A stretch of DNA of 64,000 bases from Micromonospora sp. DSM 45708 (GTDB taxonomy: Bacteria > Actinomycetota > Actinomycetes > Mycobacteriales > Micromonosporaceae): the NCBI RefSeq assembly GCF_039566955.1, contig NZ_CP154796.1, positions 1,240,001 through 1,304,000 on the forward strand, read 5' to 3'. A model generated the notes under the pieces. The model was not told the origin of the DNA. It saw only the letters and a program-made list of their open reading frames with translations, and did no database searches. Positions 16,741 to 24,916 of the stretch are shown here, one piece after another; position 1 is the stretch's first letter, and each line of letters opens with the position of its first letter. The translations under genes and the position numbers were made by a program.

Positions 16741-17877
16741 ATGCGCGTGCTGCTCTGTCCGGACAAGTTCGCCGGAACCCTGCCGGCCCCGGAGGTGGCC
16801 GCCGCGGTGGCCGAGGGCTGGCGGACCGTCGCCCCCGACGACGACCTGCTGCTCCGACCGCTCGCCGACGGGGGGCCCGGGTTCGTCGCGGTGCTCGCCG
16901 GGGCGCTGCGCGGGCGGCGGCTGCCGGTGCACACTGTCGACCCGCTCGGCCGGCCCGCCGCCGGTGAGATCCTGCTCACCGACGACGGCGTGGCGTACCT
17001 GGAGAGCGCGCAGGCGTGCGGCCTGCACCTGCTGTCCGCCGCCGAACGTGACCCGAAGGCCACCACCTCGTACGGCCTGGGTCTGCTGGTCGCCGCCGCG
17101 GTCGAGGCGGGCGCGCGGACCGTGGTGCTCGGGCTGGGCGGTTCCGCCACCAACGACGGCGGCGCCGGGATGCTCGTGCCGCTCGGCGTCACCCCGCTCG
17201 ACTCCGCCGGCCGGGCGCTGCCGTACGGCGGGGCGGCGCTGGCCGGGGTGGCCGCGCTCGACGGCGTACCCCGGTTGCGGGGCGCGGCGCTGGTCGCCGC
17301 CACCGACGTGGACAACCCGCTGCTCGGGCTGCACGGCGCGAGCAGCGTCTTCGGGCCGCAGAAGGGCGCCGACCGGGCGGACGTGCTGCTGCTGGACGCC
17401 GCGCTGGAGCGCTGGGCGACCGTGCTGGTCGAGGCGCTGCCCGGGTGCCCGCCCGACCTCGGCGCGCTGCCCGGCGGCGGCGCGGCCGGTGGCCTCGGCG
17501 CGGCGGTGCTGGCCCTCGGCGGCCGGCGCGAGTCGGGCATCGGCCTGGTCACCCGCGCGGTCGGCCTGGACGCCGCCCTGGACGCCGCCGACCTGGTGAT
17601 CACCGGCGAGGGCTCGTTCGACCACCAGTCGCTGCGCGGCAAGGTGGTCGCCGGCGTGGCCGGGGCGGCCCGCGACCGCGGGGTGCCGTGCGTGGTGCTG
17701 GCCGGACGGGTGAGCACCGGGCGGCGGGAGGCCGCCGCGGCCGGCGTCACCGAGGCGCACAGCCTGGTCGAGCACTTCGGCGGCGAGCAGCGCGGGGGAG
17801 TGGCGGCGGCGATGGAGCGGCCGGCCGAGGGGCTGCGCGCGCTCGGCGCCCGGCTGGCCGGCCAGTGGAGCCGCTGA
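16741..17877 (+). CDS. Glycerate kinase (GlxK/GarK family)
   Basis: The 378-residue protein phosphorylates glycerate. The family features are the N-terminal CPDKFAGTLPAPEVAAAVAEGW, the LADGGPGF element, the GLGGSATNDGGAG loop and the C-terminal TGEGSFDHQSLRGK. One oddity is that the common DGGEG-type motif reads DGGPG. CACACT ends 6 nt before the ATG and no Shine-Dalgarno sequence is present, so the mRNA is likely leaderless. The counterpart in M. tuberculosis is Rv2205c, also beside the ErpA-like gene. Whether it makes 2- or 3-phosphoglycerate cannot be told. Confidence 0.9.
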   Translation: MRVLLCPDKFAGTLPAPEVAAAVAEGWRTVAPDDDLLLRPLADGGPGFVAVLAGALRGRRLPVHTVDPLGRPAAGEILLTDDGVAYLESAQACGLHLLSAAERDPKATTSYGLGLLVAAAVEAGARTVVLGLGGSATNDGGAGMLVPLGVTPLDSAGRALPYGGAALAGVAALDGVPRLRGAALVAATDVDNPLLGLHGASSVFGPQKGADRADVLLLDAALERWATVLVEALPGCPPDLGALPGGGAAGGLGAAVLALGGRRESGIGLVTRAVGLDAALDAADLVITGEGSFDHQSLRGKVVAGVAGAARDRGVPCVVLAGRVSTGRREAAAAGVTEAHSLVEHFGGEQRGGVAAAMERPAEGLRALGARLAGQWSR

Positions 17878-17949
17878 GGCGTTCCGCTGGTCACGCCGCC
17901 GGGTGATCGAGCCGACAGCGGCGTACGATCGGAGACGGACCACCGGGAA

Positions 17950-17978
17950 TACTGGCGGACGTGCGGCGTTGGCCAGTA
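17950..17978. promoter_or_regulatory. Inverted repeat in the erpA promoter region
   Basis: TACTGGC at 17950-17956 is repeated inverted as GCCAGTA at 17972-17978, 22 bp centre to centre (about two helical turns), 36 bp before the ErpA-like start. AATACT at 17948-17953 could be a -10 box overlapping the left half-site. This looks like a possible operator, for example for an Fe-S-responsive regulator, but the link is inference. Confidence 0.3.
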
Positions 17979-18013
17979 CGTCCGGACCTCATACCGCGCA
18001 GGGAGACTTCCAC

Positions 18014-18385
18014 GTGACCACGCCAGCGCAGACCGAGTCGACCGAGGCCAAGGAGGCCCCCAGCAGCGTCGTCCTCACCGACGTCGCGGCGCAGAAGGTC
18101 AAGGCCCTGATCGAGCAGGAGGGCCGCGACGACCTGCGGCTCCGGGTCGCCGTGCAGCCGGGCGGCTGCTCCGGCCTGCGGTACCAGCTCTTCTTCGACG
18201 AGCGGTCGCTCGACGGTGACGTCGTCACCGACTTCGGTGGTGTCGAGGTCGTCGTCGACCGGATGAGCGCCCCCTACCTGACCGGCGCCACGATCGACTT
18301 CGCCGACCGGATCGACGCCCAGGGCTTCACCATCGACAACCCGAACGCCGGCAGCTCCTGCGCCTGCGGCGACTCGTTCAGCTGA
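18014..18385 (+). CDS. erpA: A-type iron-sulfur cluster carrier (ErpA/IscA family)
   Basis: This 123-residue protein carries and inserts Fe-S clusters. The three cluster cysteines are in PGGCSGLRYQL and SSCACGDSF at the C-terminus, the family signature. About 18 extra N-terminal residues are disordered. The GTG start has a Shine-Dalgarno sequence (GGGAGA) upstream. A strong terminator follows, so it is monocistronic. In M. tuberculosis the equivalent is Rv2204c. The nearby NadA and Rieske proteins and the cysteine desulfurase gene are natural clients or partners, although they are not in one operon. Confidence 0.93.
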   Translation: MTTPAQTESTEAKEAPSSVVLTDVAAQKVKALIEQEGRDDLRLRVAVQPGGCSGLRYQLFFDERSLDGDVVTDFGGVEVVVDRMSAPYLTGATIDFADRIDAQGFTIDNPNAGSSCACGDSFS

Positions 18386-18410
18386 GTCGACGGGCCGAGA
18401 CGCCCCGCCG

Positions 18411-18450
18411 AACGGCGGAACCATCCCTTCCGGGATGGTTCCGCCGTTTT
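18411..18450 (+). terminator. Strong intrinsic terminator after erpA
   Basis: A perfect 17-bp stem (18411-18427 with 18432-18448) closed by a TTCC tetraloop is followed by TTTTCGTT. This is the clearest factor-independent terminator in the window. Confidence 0.93.
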
Positions 18451-18559
18451 CGTTGATACGCGAATGTGCGGAGAACAACCGGTTCACGACCGACATCGAC
18501 CGGAGCGCCGAAACGCCCGGTAGGCTGACCGCGCCGTGCTCCCGACCACGAGGGTTGAC

Positions 18560-19534
18560 ATGAAGATCGCCGTGACCGGCTCGATCGCGACCGACCACCT
18601 GATGAGCTTTCCCGGTCGCTTCGCCGACCAGCTCATCGCGGACCAGCTCGACAAGGTCTCGCTCTCCTTCCTCGTCGACGAGCTGGTGCTCCGGCGCGGC
18701 GGCACCGCGGCCAACATCGCGTTCGGCATGGCCCAGCTCGGGCTGCGGCCGGTGCTGCTCGGCGCGGTCGGGGCGGACTTCGCCGACTACCGCTCCTGGC
18801 TGGAGCGGCACGGTGTCGACTGCGACTCGGTGCACGTCAGCGACGTGGCACACACGGCCCGCTTCGTCTGCACCACCGACACCGACATGTGCCAGATCGC
18901 GTCCTTCTACGCCGGGGCGATGAGCGAGGCCCGCAACATCGAGCTGGCCCCGGTGGCGCAGCGTCTCGGCGGCCTCGACCTGGTTCTGGTCAGCGCCAAC
19001 GACCCGGCCGCGATGATCCGGCACTCCGCCGAGTGCCGCGAGCGCGGCTACGCCTTCGTCGCCGACCCGTCCCAGCAGCTCGCCCGCATGGACGGCGCGG
19101 ACGTGCTCGGCCTGGTCGACGGCGCGGAGTACCTGATGACCAACGAGTACGAGAAGTCGCTGCTGCTGAGCAAGGCCGGCCTGACCGACGAGCAGTTGCT
19201 GGACCGGGTGAAGGTGCGGGTCACCACGCTGGGCAAGCACGGGGTGGAGATCGCCGGCCGGGAGGTCGGCACCGTCCGGGTGCCGGTCGCGCGGGAGATC
19301 CAGGCGGTCGACCCGACCGGCGTCGGCGACGGCTTCCGGGCCGGTTTCTTCGCCGCGCTCGACTGGGGCGTCGGGCTGGAGCGCGCCGCCCAGGTCGGCT
19401 GCCTGCTGGCCACCCTGGTGCTGGAGAACTTCGGCGGCCAGGAGTACGAGGTCCGGCGGGACCTGTTCGTGAAGCGGCTCGCCGAGTCGTACGGGGACTC
19501 GGCCGCCGAGGACGTCCGGCCGCACCTGCTGTGA
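18560..19534 (+). CDS. cbhK: PfkB-family carbohydrate/adenosine kinase
   Basis: The 324-residue product is a ribokinase-fold kinase. The N-terminal RRGGTAANIAFGMAQLG and the C-terminal DPTGVGDGFRAGFF, with the catalytic Asp of GxGD and the anion hole, are intact. The close relative in M. tuberculosis is Rv2202c (CbhK/AdoK), reported to phosphorylate adenosine, so adenosine is a plausible substrate. I chose ATG 18560 (GAGGG just upstream) over an ATG-less extension of 8 residues. A TAGGCT element at 18521-18526 could be its -10 box. The stop overlaps the next start (GTGA). Confidence 0.88.
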   Translation: MKIAVTGSIATDHLMSFPGRFADQLIADQLDKVSLSFLVDELVLRRGGTAANIAFGMAQLGLRPVLLGAVGADFADYRSWLERHGVDCDSVHVSDVAHTARFVCTTDTDMCQIASFYAGAMSEARNIELAPVAQRLGGLDLVLVSANDPAAMIRHSAECRERGYAFVADPSQQLARMDGADVLGLVDGAEYLMTNEYEKSLLLSKAGLTDEQLLDRVKVRVTTLGKHGVEIAGREVGTVRVPVAREIQAVDPTGVGDGFRAGFFAALDWGVGLERAAQVGCLLATLVLENFGGQEYEVRRDLFVKRLAESYGDSAAEDVRPHLL

Positions 19535-20091
19535 GCGGGGCGACCGGCCCGGCCGGCGGGGTGGGCCCGGAGGCGGTCCGCCCCGGCTCGGGCGGGCCGG
19601 TGCTGGTCGCCTTCGCCGGGCTGCCCGGCGTGGGCAAGAGCACGCTCGCCGTCCGGGTCGGCGCCGCGCTGCGCGCCCCGGTCCTCCCGGTCGACCCGGT
19701 CGAACGGGCCCTGGGCCGCTACGGACTGGTCGGCGACGTGCCCGGGATGGCCGCGTACGGCGCGGTCGCCGGGCTCGCCGAGGTGCAGCTCGGCCTCGGG
19801 TTGAGCGTGGTGGTCGACGCGGTGAACCCGGTCGCTTCCGCCCGCGGTCTCTGGCACGACCTGGCCGAACGGGCCGGCGTGCCGCTGCGGGTGATCGAGG
19901 TGCACTGCGGTGACGAGGCGGAGCACCGGCGTCGGGTCGAGACCCGGCCGCCCGGCGAGCAGGCGACCGTGACCTGGGAGCAGACGCTGCTACGCCGCGC
20001 CGGGTACGAGCCGCTGATCGGCCCCCGCCTGGTGGTCGACACCGCCGTGGCGACCGACCCCCTCCCCGGCATCCTCGCCTACCTGACCTGA
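19531..20091 (+). CDS. P-loop AAA-type small-molecule kinase
   Basis: This 186-residue protein has an N-terminal Gly/Ala-rich lead of about 25 residues, then Walker A AGLPGVGKSTLA and the hydrophobic strand with Asp at LSVVVDAVNPV. The fold resembles zeta-toxin/chloramphenicol-phosphotransferase-like kinases that act on small molecules. It starts at a GTG overlapping the stop of the PfkB kinase gene by 4 nt, so the two kinases are co-expressed. The substrate is unknown. Its gene ends before a long convergent hairpin. Confidence 0.82.
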   Translation: MSGATGPAGGVGPEAVRPGSGGPVLVAFAGLPGVGKSTLAVRVGAALRAPVLPVDPVERALGRYGLVGDVPGMAAYGAVAGLAEVQLGLGLSVVVDAVNPVASARGLWHDLAERAGVPLRVIEVHCGDEAEHRRRVETRPPGEQATVTWEQTLLRRAGYEPLIGPRLVVDTAVATDPLPGILAYLT

Positions 20092-20114
20092 CCCCCCACC
20101 CCCCCAATCCGCCC

Positions 20115-20178
20115 GCGCAGATTCACGGAAAGCGTGGCCAATTCCGGCCTGGAAGCCACTCTTTCCGTGAATCTGCGC
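20115..20178. terminator. 64-nt near-perfect hairpin between convergent genes
   Basis: Perfect 18-bp arms at 20115-20132 and 20161-20178 (core GATTCACGGAAAG) enclose a centre with a further GTGGC/GCCAC pairing. It lies 23 nt after the kinase stop and 45 nt before the stop of the convergent TusA gene. It probably terminates both, and its length suggests a dispersed palindromic element. Confidence 0.65.
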
Positions 20179-20223
20179 CGGGCCCGCCGGGCCCGCCGCG
20201 TGCGGTGGGTGCGGTGGGTGCGG

Positions 20224-20520
20224 TCAGGGGGCGCGGCGGATGTCGTAGGCGGGGCCCCGGTCCGGGTGGGCGGCGAGGAACTCGTGGCCGCGCATCCGGC
20301 AGAAGGCCGGGATGTCCACGGCCGCGGCCGGGTCGTCGGCCAGCACCCGGACCACGGCCCCGGTCGGCAGGTCGGGCAGCCGGCGGGCCAGGTTGATCAC
20401 CGGGAGCGGGCAGCGCTGGCCCCGGCAGTCGAGCACCTCGACCGGCTCGCTCCCCGCGCCCACCGGGTCGCCGTCGTTCCCGGCTGCGGGGCTCGCCGGA
20501 CCGGTTCGCTCCCCGCTCAC
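20224..20520 (-). CDS. TusA-family sulfurtransferase-like protein
   Basis: This 98-residue protein has a disordered N-terminus of about 25 residues followed by a TusA fold. VEVLDCRGQRCPLPVINLARRL is the family pattern, with the active Cys of the CPxP motif. TusA proteins take persulfide sulfur from cysteine desulfurases for tRNA thiolation or cofactor synthesis. The GTG start overlaps the stop of the cysteine desulfurase gene (GTGA), which fits a donor-acceptor pair translated together. Two further features support the call: a second Cys in FCRMRGHEF and the family's usual C-terminal length. Confidence 0.9.
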   Translation of the reverse strand: MSGERTGPASPAAGNDGDPVGAGSEPVEVLDCRGQRCPLPVINLARRLPDLPTGAVVRVLADDPAAAVDIPAFCRMRGHEFLAAHPDRGPAYDIRRAP

Positions 20521-21668
20521 AGGCCGGTCACCCCCGCCTCGGCGCGCAGGTCGGCGACGATGCCGGGCAGTTCGGTGAGGAACCGCTCCACGTCCGCCTC
20601 GGTGGTCTCCCGGTGCAGCGACACCCGCACGTTGCCGTGCGACAGCACCCCCATCGCCTCCAGCACGTGCGACGGGCGCAGCGTCGACGCGGTGCAGGAC
20701 GAACCGGAGGAGACCGCGAAGCCGCGCCGGTCCAGCGCGTGCAGCAGCGCCTCGCCGTCCACGTACAGGCAGGAGAACGTCACCAGGTGGGGGAGCCGGT
20801 CCACCGGGTCGCCGACCACCTCCACGTCCGGCACCTCCGCCGCCACCCGGGCCCGGATCCGGTCCACCAGCGGCGCCAGCCGGGCCGCCTCGGCCGCCGC
20901 GTCGGCCACCGCCGCGCGCAGGCTCGCCGCCGCGGCCACCACCGCCGGCAGGTTCACCACCCCCGGGGTACGCCCCGACTCCCGTTCGTCGGCCGGGTAC
21001 GGCGACTCCCACCGGGTGCCCTTGCGCACCACCAGCAGGCCGACGCCGGGCGGCCCGCCCCACTTGTGCGCGCTGGCGGTCAGCACCGACCAACCCGCCG
21101 GCAGCGGCGCCCGGCCGACCAGTTGGGCCGCGTCCACGTACAGCGGGACGCCCGCCTCGGCGCACACCTCGGCCGCCGCCGGCACCGGCTGCACGGTGCC
21201 CACCTCGTGGCTGGCCCCGATCAGCGCGGCCAGCGCCACACCGGGGGCGGTCACCGCCGCCGCCCAGGCGTCCAGGTCGAGCCGGCCGAGCCGGTCCACG
21301 GGTACGGAGACCGCGTCGCCCCCACCGGCGGTGTGCCGTTGCGCCGCGTGCAGCACCGCCGAGTGTTCGATCGCCGAGTGCGCCAGCGTCGTGCCGGCCC
21401 GCCGCCGCCCGGCCAGTCCGCCCAGCACGGCGGCGTGCGCGGCGGCCGTACCGCTGGGGGTGAAGGAGAGTTCGTCGGCGCGGACGCCGAGCGTCTGCGC
21501 GGCGGCCTCCCGGGCGGCGTCGAGGAGTTGGCGGGCCCGGCGGGCCGGCGCGTAGAGCCGGGCCGGGTCGGCCCAGCCGTCGTCCAGGGCGGCCAGCAGC
21601 GCCTGCCGCGCGACCGGATGGAGCGGGACGGCGGAGGCGGCGTCCAGGTAGACCGGGGAGGCGCTCAT
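20517..21668 (-). CDS. Cysteine desulfurase (NifS/IscS-like)
   Basis: This 383-residue PLP enzyme releases sulfur from cysteine as a protein persulfide. The PLP lysine is in SAHKWGGPPGVG. The catalytic Cys lies in a loop SSGSSCTASTLRPSHVLEAMG, as in the NifS/IscS class. The N-terminal VYLDAASAVPLHPVAR matches the family. ATG 21668 has GGAGG 3 nt upstream. It is coupled to the TusA-like gene, and its divergent neighbour is the cytochrome oxidase gene ctaC. It may feed tRNA thiolation rather than general Fe-S assembly, which is inference from the TusA pairing. Confidence 0.9.
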   Translation of the reverse strand: MSASPVYLDAASAVPLHPVARQALLAALDDGWADPARLYAPARRARQLLDAAREAAAQTLGVRADELSFTPSGTAAAHAAVLGGLAGRRRAGTTLAHSAIEHSAVLHAAQRHTAGGGDAVSVPVDRLGRLDLDAWAAAVTAPGVALAALIGASHEVGTVQPVPAAAEVCAEAGVPLYVDAAQLVGRAPLPAGWSVLTASAHKWGGPPGVGLLVVRKGTRWESPYPADERESGRTPGVVNLPAVVAAAASLRAAVADAAAEAARLAPLVDRIRARVAAEVPDVEVVGDPVDRLPHLVTFSCLYVDGEALLHALDRRGFAVSSGSSCTASTLRPSHVLEAMGVLSHGNVRVSLHRETTEADVERFLTELPGIVADLRAEAGVTGL

Positions 21669-21838
21669 GGTCCTCCACGCTATCGCCCGGGTCCGCCCAC
21701 GATCTCCCCGAAGGGGGCGGACAGTGACCCCAAGACCGCCTGGCCCGCCATGGTCGAGTAATCTGCGACCGTCGGTGACGCCTTTGCCGTCGGTGTCAGG
21801 AGAACAACCGCCGCGGCGCGCTAGGGAGGCAGGACCAG

Positions 21839-22810
21839 GTGGTCGCAAGGAGTTCGGAGGTACGGCCGTCGGCCGTACGGCACAGCGCTTCCCCGGGGGC
21901 CGGTGGGCGTCGGCGGCGTGGTGCTGGTCGACTCGCCGGGCTCGGTCTCGGCGGAGCGGCGCTGCTGGTTGCGCTCACCGGCTGTGACGTCGGCAAGACG
22001 TTCGGCGGCTTCGGCTGGCCCCAGGGTGGCATCACGCCCGAGTCGCACCGGATGTACGACCTGTGGATCGCGTCCTGCATCGCGGCGCTGGCGGTCGGCG
22101 TGTTCGTCTGGGGCCTGATCTTCTGGTGCGTGGTCCGTTACCGCAAGCGCGGCAACGAGCTGCCGGTGCAGACCCGCTACAACCTGCCGATGGAGTTCCT
22201 TTACACCATCGCGCCGATCCTCGTGGTCTCCGTGCTCTTCTACTACACGGCGGTCGTGCAGACCGACGTGAACAAGGAGACGAAGAACCCCGACGTCACC
22301 GTCGAGGTCGTCGCGTTCAAGTGGAACTGGCAGTTCAACTACCGTGACGGTCAGGGCCGGGAGGCCAACACGGTCGCCTCGACGCTGGGCACCAGCGAGG
22401 TCATCCCGGTGCTGGTGCTGCCGAGCGGCCGGTCGATCCGGTTCGAGGAGCAGAGCCGCGACGTCATCCACTCGTTCTGGGTGCCGGAGCTGCTGTTCAA
22501 GCGCGACGTCATGCCGGGCAACGTCCGCAACACGTTCGAGGTCTCCAGCATCGACCAGGAGGGCGCGTTCGTCGGCCGCTGCGCCGAGCTGTGCGGCAGC
22601 TACCACGCGTTCATGAACTTCGAGCTGCGGGTCGTCTCGCCGGCGAAGTTCGACCAGTTCCTGGCCGCCAAGAAGGCCGGCAACTCGACCCAGGACGCGC
22701 TCAAGGCGATCGGTGAGCCCGAGTACGCCACCGAGACCAAGCCGTTCGACACGCGGCGCAACACCGCCAACTTCAACCCGTCCGACGCGTCGGCCGGCGC
22801 GGGAAGCTGA
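21839..22810 (+). CDS. ctaC: Cytochrome c oxidase subunit II
   Basis: This 323-residue subunit of the aa3 oxidase binds the CuA centre that accepts electrons from the bc complex. A lipobox-like ALTGC ends at Cys49, so it is probably a lipoprotein. Two membrane helices follow (about 73-95 and 117-140). The periplasmic cupredoxin domain has the CuA ligands Cys248, Cys252, His256 and Met259 in CAELCGSYHAFM, and the aromatic KWNWQFNY electron-entry patch. The GTG start has a Shine-Dalgarno sequence (GGGAGG). ctaF follows directly; the subunit I gene ctaD is not in the window. Confidence 0.95.
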   Translation: MVARSSEVRPSAVRHSASPGAGGRRRRGAGRLAGLGLGGAALLVALTGCDVGKTFGGFGWPQGGITPESHRMYDLWIASCIAALAVGVFVWGLIFWCVVRYRKRGNELPVQTRYNLPMEFLYTIAPILVVSVLFYYTAVVQTDVNKETKNPDVTVEVVAFKWNWQFNYRDGQGREANTVASTLGTSEVIPVLVLPSGRSIRFEEQSRDVIHSFWVPELLFKRDVMPGNVRNTFEVSSIDQEGAFVGRCAELCGSYHAFMNFELRVVSPAKFDQFLAAKKAGNSTQDALKAIGEPEYATETKPFDTRRNTANFNPSDASAGAGS

Positions 22811-22820
22811 GAGGTTCGGC

Positions 22821-23249
22821 ATGAAGACCGAGTGGAAGATCTTCCTGACCATCGCCGCGTTCCTCCTCGGCGCGACCGTGCTCTACGCCGCCTGGACGTA
22901 CGGCGACAGCGGCGGCCGGGTCGAGTGGGTCGGCACCGTGGCGCTGCTGCTCTCCTTCCTGCTGTGCACGATGTGCGGCGGCTTCTTCTGGTTCGTCTCC
23001 CGGCGGATCGACCTGCGCCCGGAGGACCGGGCGGACGGCGAGATCGCCGACGGCGCCGGCGAGATCGGCTTCTTCAGCCCGGGCAGCTACTGGCCGTTCG
23101 GCCTGGCCCTGGCCGCCGCGCTCGCCGGCCTGGGGCTCGTGTTCTGGCAGTTCTGGCTGCTGGGCCTGGGCCTGGTGGCGGTGGTCTTCGCCGCCTGCGG
23201 GCTGCTCTTCGAGTACTACTCCGGCACCCGCCGCACCGCCGAACACTGA
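22821..23249 (+). CDS. ctaF: Cytochrome c oxidase subunit IV (actinobacterial CtaF type)
   Basis: This 142-residue integral membrane protein has four hydrophobic helices (ILFTIAAFLLGATVLYAAW-like start, then three more). The polar link RRIDLRPEDRADGEIADGAGEIGFFSPGSYWP is characteristic of the actinobacterial subunit IV. It lies 10 nt after ctaC in the same direction, with ATG 22821 preceded by GAGAGG. A strong terminator follows, so ctaC-ctaF form a two-gene unit, the same pair as Rv2200c-Rv2199c. Confidence 0.93.
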   Translation: MKTEWKIFLTIAAFLLGATVLYAAWTYGDSGGRVEWVGTVALLLSFLLCTMCGGFFWFVSRRIDLRPEDRADGEIADGAGEIGFFSPGSYWPFGLALAAALAGLGLVFWQFWLLGLGLVAVVFAACGLLFEYYSGTRRTAEH

Positions 23250-23263
23250 CCCGCACCGTCTCC

Positions 23264-23308
23264 GCCGCAGGCCCGCGCCCCCTCCGGGGCCGCGGGCCTG
23301 CGGCTTTT
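23264..23308 (+). terminator. Intrinsic terminator after ctaC-ctaF
   Basis: An approximately 18-bp GC-rich stem (23264-23281 with 23286-23304, one bulge) is followed by TTTT at 23305-23308. Confidence 0.88.
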
Positions 23309-23326
23309 CCCGGCCCCCAATCGCCT

Positions 23327-23380
23327 GATCAAGGGGTTTGCGTCCGCGCGGTTCCCTGCTCCGACGCGAACTCCTTGGTC
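23327..23380 (+). repeat. Second hairpin just beyond the ctaF terminator, with wobble-only mismatches
   Basis: Arms of 18 nt (23327-23344 and 23363-23380) pair throughout. The three non-Watson-Crick positions are all G-U in plus-strand RNA and would be A-C mismatches in minus-strand RNA. This suggests an element acting as plus-strand RNA, such as a back-up terminator or stable 3' end. Confidence 0.5.
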
Positions 23381-23466
23381 ACGGAGTGGGGGCCGGGGTC
23401 GCCTCGCCTGGGGTGCCGGGCGGGCCTGGGGCGCCCGGCGGTCGTCCGGACCGGTGCGGGATGGGG

Positions 23467-23673
23467 TCAGGCGGCGTGGCGGTGGGCGGGGCGGGGGGCA
23501 CGCCCGCGGGCGCGACGCGGGGCGGGCGACGCGAACGAGGCGATCAGCACGGCCGCGCCGCAGCCGGTGCAGGCCAGCTCCGGGCAGTCGGCGCCGTGCC
23601 CGTCGCCGCAGAGCGGCGCCTCGAACAGCACGACGCCCTCACAGGTGTCGCAGTAGAGCTCGCGGTCCGACAC
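23467..23673 (-). CDS. Small Cys-rich (zinc-ribbon-like) protein
   Basis: The 68-residue product starts VSDRELYCDTCEGVVLFE and has CDTC, then CGDGHGADC and CTGC, enough Cys/His for one zinc site. A basic Arg/Ala/Pro tail follows. GTG 23673 has a strong Shine-Dalgarno sequence (AAAGGAG), which decides the start. No function can be assigned; a small nucleic-acid- or protein-binding ribbon is likely. Its upstream region holds the motif TTACTCCCCTGT discussed among the findings. Confidence 0.75.
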   Translation of the reverse strand: MSDRELYCDTCEGVVLFEAPLCGDGHGADCPELACTGCGAAVLIASFASPAPRRARGRAPRPAHRHAA

Positions 23674-23792
23674 GGGCGTCTCCTTTCGCTCCGGTGCCGG
23701 CCGTGGCGGGGCGCCGTGGACCGACAGAGCTATCGACCGAAAACGGAAAATTACTCCCCTGTAGTTTGGCACGGGGGTCCGACACCCACCGT

Positions 23793-24839
23793 TCAGGCGG
23801 TGCGCGCGACCTCCAGCCAGCGCTCCAGCACGGTCGCGGCGGCGCCCGAGTCGACCGACTCGGCGGCCCGGTCCAGGTTGGCGCGCAGCGCCTCGTGCAG
23901 GTCGCCGTCGAGCGGGCCCTGGGTGGCCAGCGCGACCGCGGCGTTCACCAGCACGCTGTCGCGCACCGGACCGGTCTCCCCGGCCAGCAGCCGCCGGACC
24001 ACGTCGGCGTTGTAGACGGCGTCTCCGCCGCGCAGGTCGGCGAGGGTGGCCCGGGGCACCCCGAGTTCCGCCGCGTCCAGCAGCGACTCCCTGACGGTGC
24101 CCTGTTGCGCCACCCAGACCCGGGTCGGCGCGCCGGTGCTGAACTCGTCCAGCCCGTCCTCGCCGCGCAGCACGATCGCCGAGTCGCCGCGCGCCGCGAA
24201 GACGGCGGCCATCACCGGCGCCATCCGCCTGTCGAAGCAGCCGACCGCACCCGCCCGGGGTCGCGCCGGGTTGGTCAGCGGGCCGAGGAAGTTGAACGCC
24301 GTGGGTACGCCGATCTCGCGCCGGACCGGGCCGGTGTGCCGCATGCCGGGGTGGAAGCGGGCGGCGAAGCAGAAGCCGATGCCGGCCTCGGTGACGCAGC
24401 GGGCCACCTGCTCCGGAGCCAGGTCGAGCGGCACGCCGAGCTGCTCCAGCACGTCGGCGGTGCCGCAGGAGGAGGAAGCGGCCCGGTTGCCGTGCTTCAC
24501 CACCCGGACGCCCGCGCCGGCGACCACCAGCGCCGCCATGGTGGAGATGTTGACCGTGTGGGCGAGGTCGCCGCCGGTGCCCACCACGTCGAGCGCGGTG
24601 GCGCGGATCTCCTCGGGCAGGTGCACCGGCACGGCCCGGGTCAGCATCGTCTCGACCAGGCCGCCCAGCTCGGCCGGGGTCTCACCCTTGGTGCGCAGCG
24701 CCACGGCGAAGCCGGCGATCTGCGCCGGGGTGGCCGAGCCGGCCATGATCTCGCCCATCGCCCAGGCGGTGTCGGCGGCGGAGAGCTCCTCGCCGCGCAG
24801 CAGCGCGTTGAGCAGAAGCGGCCAGGTCCGTTCGCCCAT
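23793..24839 (-). CDS. trpD: Anthranilate phosphoribosyltransferase
   Basis: TrpD transfers phosphoribose from PRPP to anthranilate in tryptophan synthesis. The 348-residue protein has the PRPP-binding [17 protein letters not shown] loop, the [19 protein letters not shown] motif and the [30 protein letters not shown] stretch, all typical. The start is ATG 24839. As in M. tuberculosis (Rv2192c) the gene stands apart from other trp genes and next to cytochrome oxidase genes, so its position is conserved rather than functional. Confidence 0.96.
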   Translation of the reverse strand: MGERTWPLLLNALLRGEELSAADTAWAMGEIMAGSATPAQIAGFAVALRTKGETPAELGGLVETMLTRAVPVHLPEEIRATALDVVGTGGDLAHTVNISTMAALVVAGAGVRVVKHGNRAASSSCGTADVLEQLGVPLDLAPEQVARCVTEAGIGFCFAARFHPGMRHTGPVRREIGVPTAFNFLGPLTNPARPRAGAVGCFDRRMAPVMAAVFAARGDSAIVLRGEDGLDEFSTGAPTRVWVAQQGTVRESLLDAAELGVPRATLADLRGGDAVYNADVVRRLLAGETGPVRDSVLVNAAVALATQGPLDGDLHEALRANLDRAAESVDSGAAATVLERWLEVARTA

Positions 24840-24916
24840 GGCGGGCCTCCCGAGCGGCGTGAGGAAAGCGGTTGGGGGCGCGCCACGGCCGCGTCGCCGT
24901 GGCGCCGCAGGGTGGA

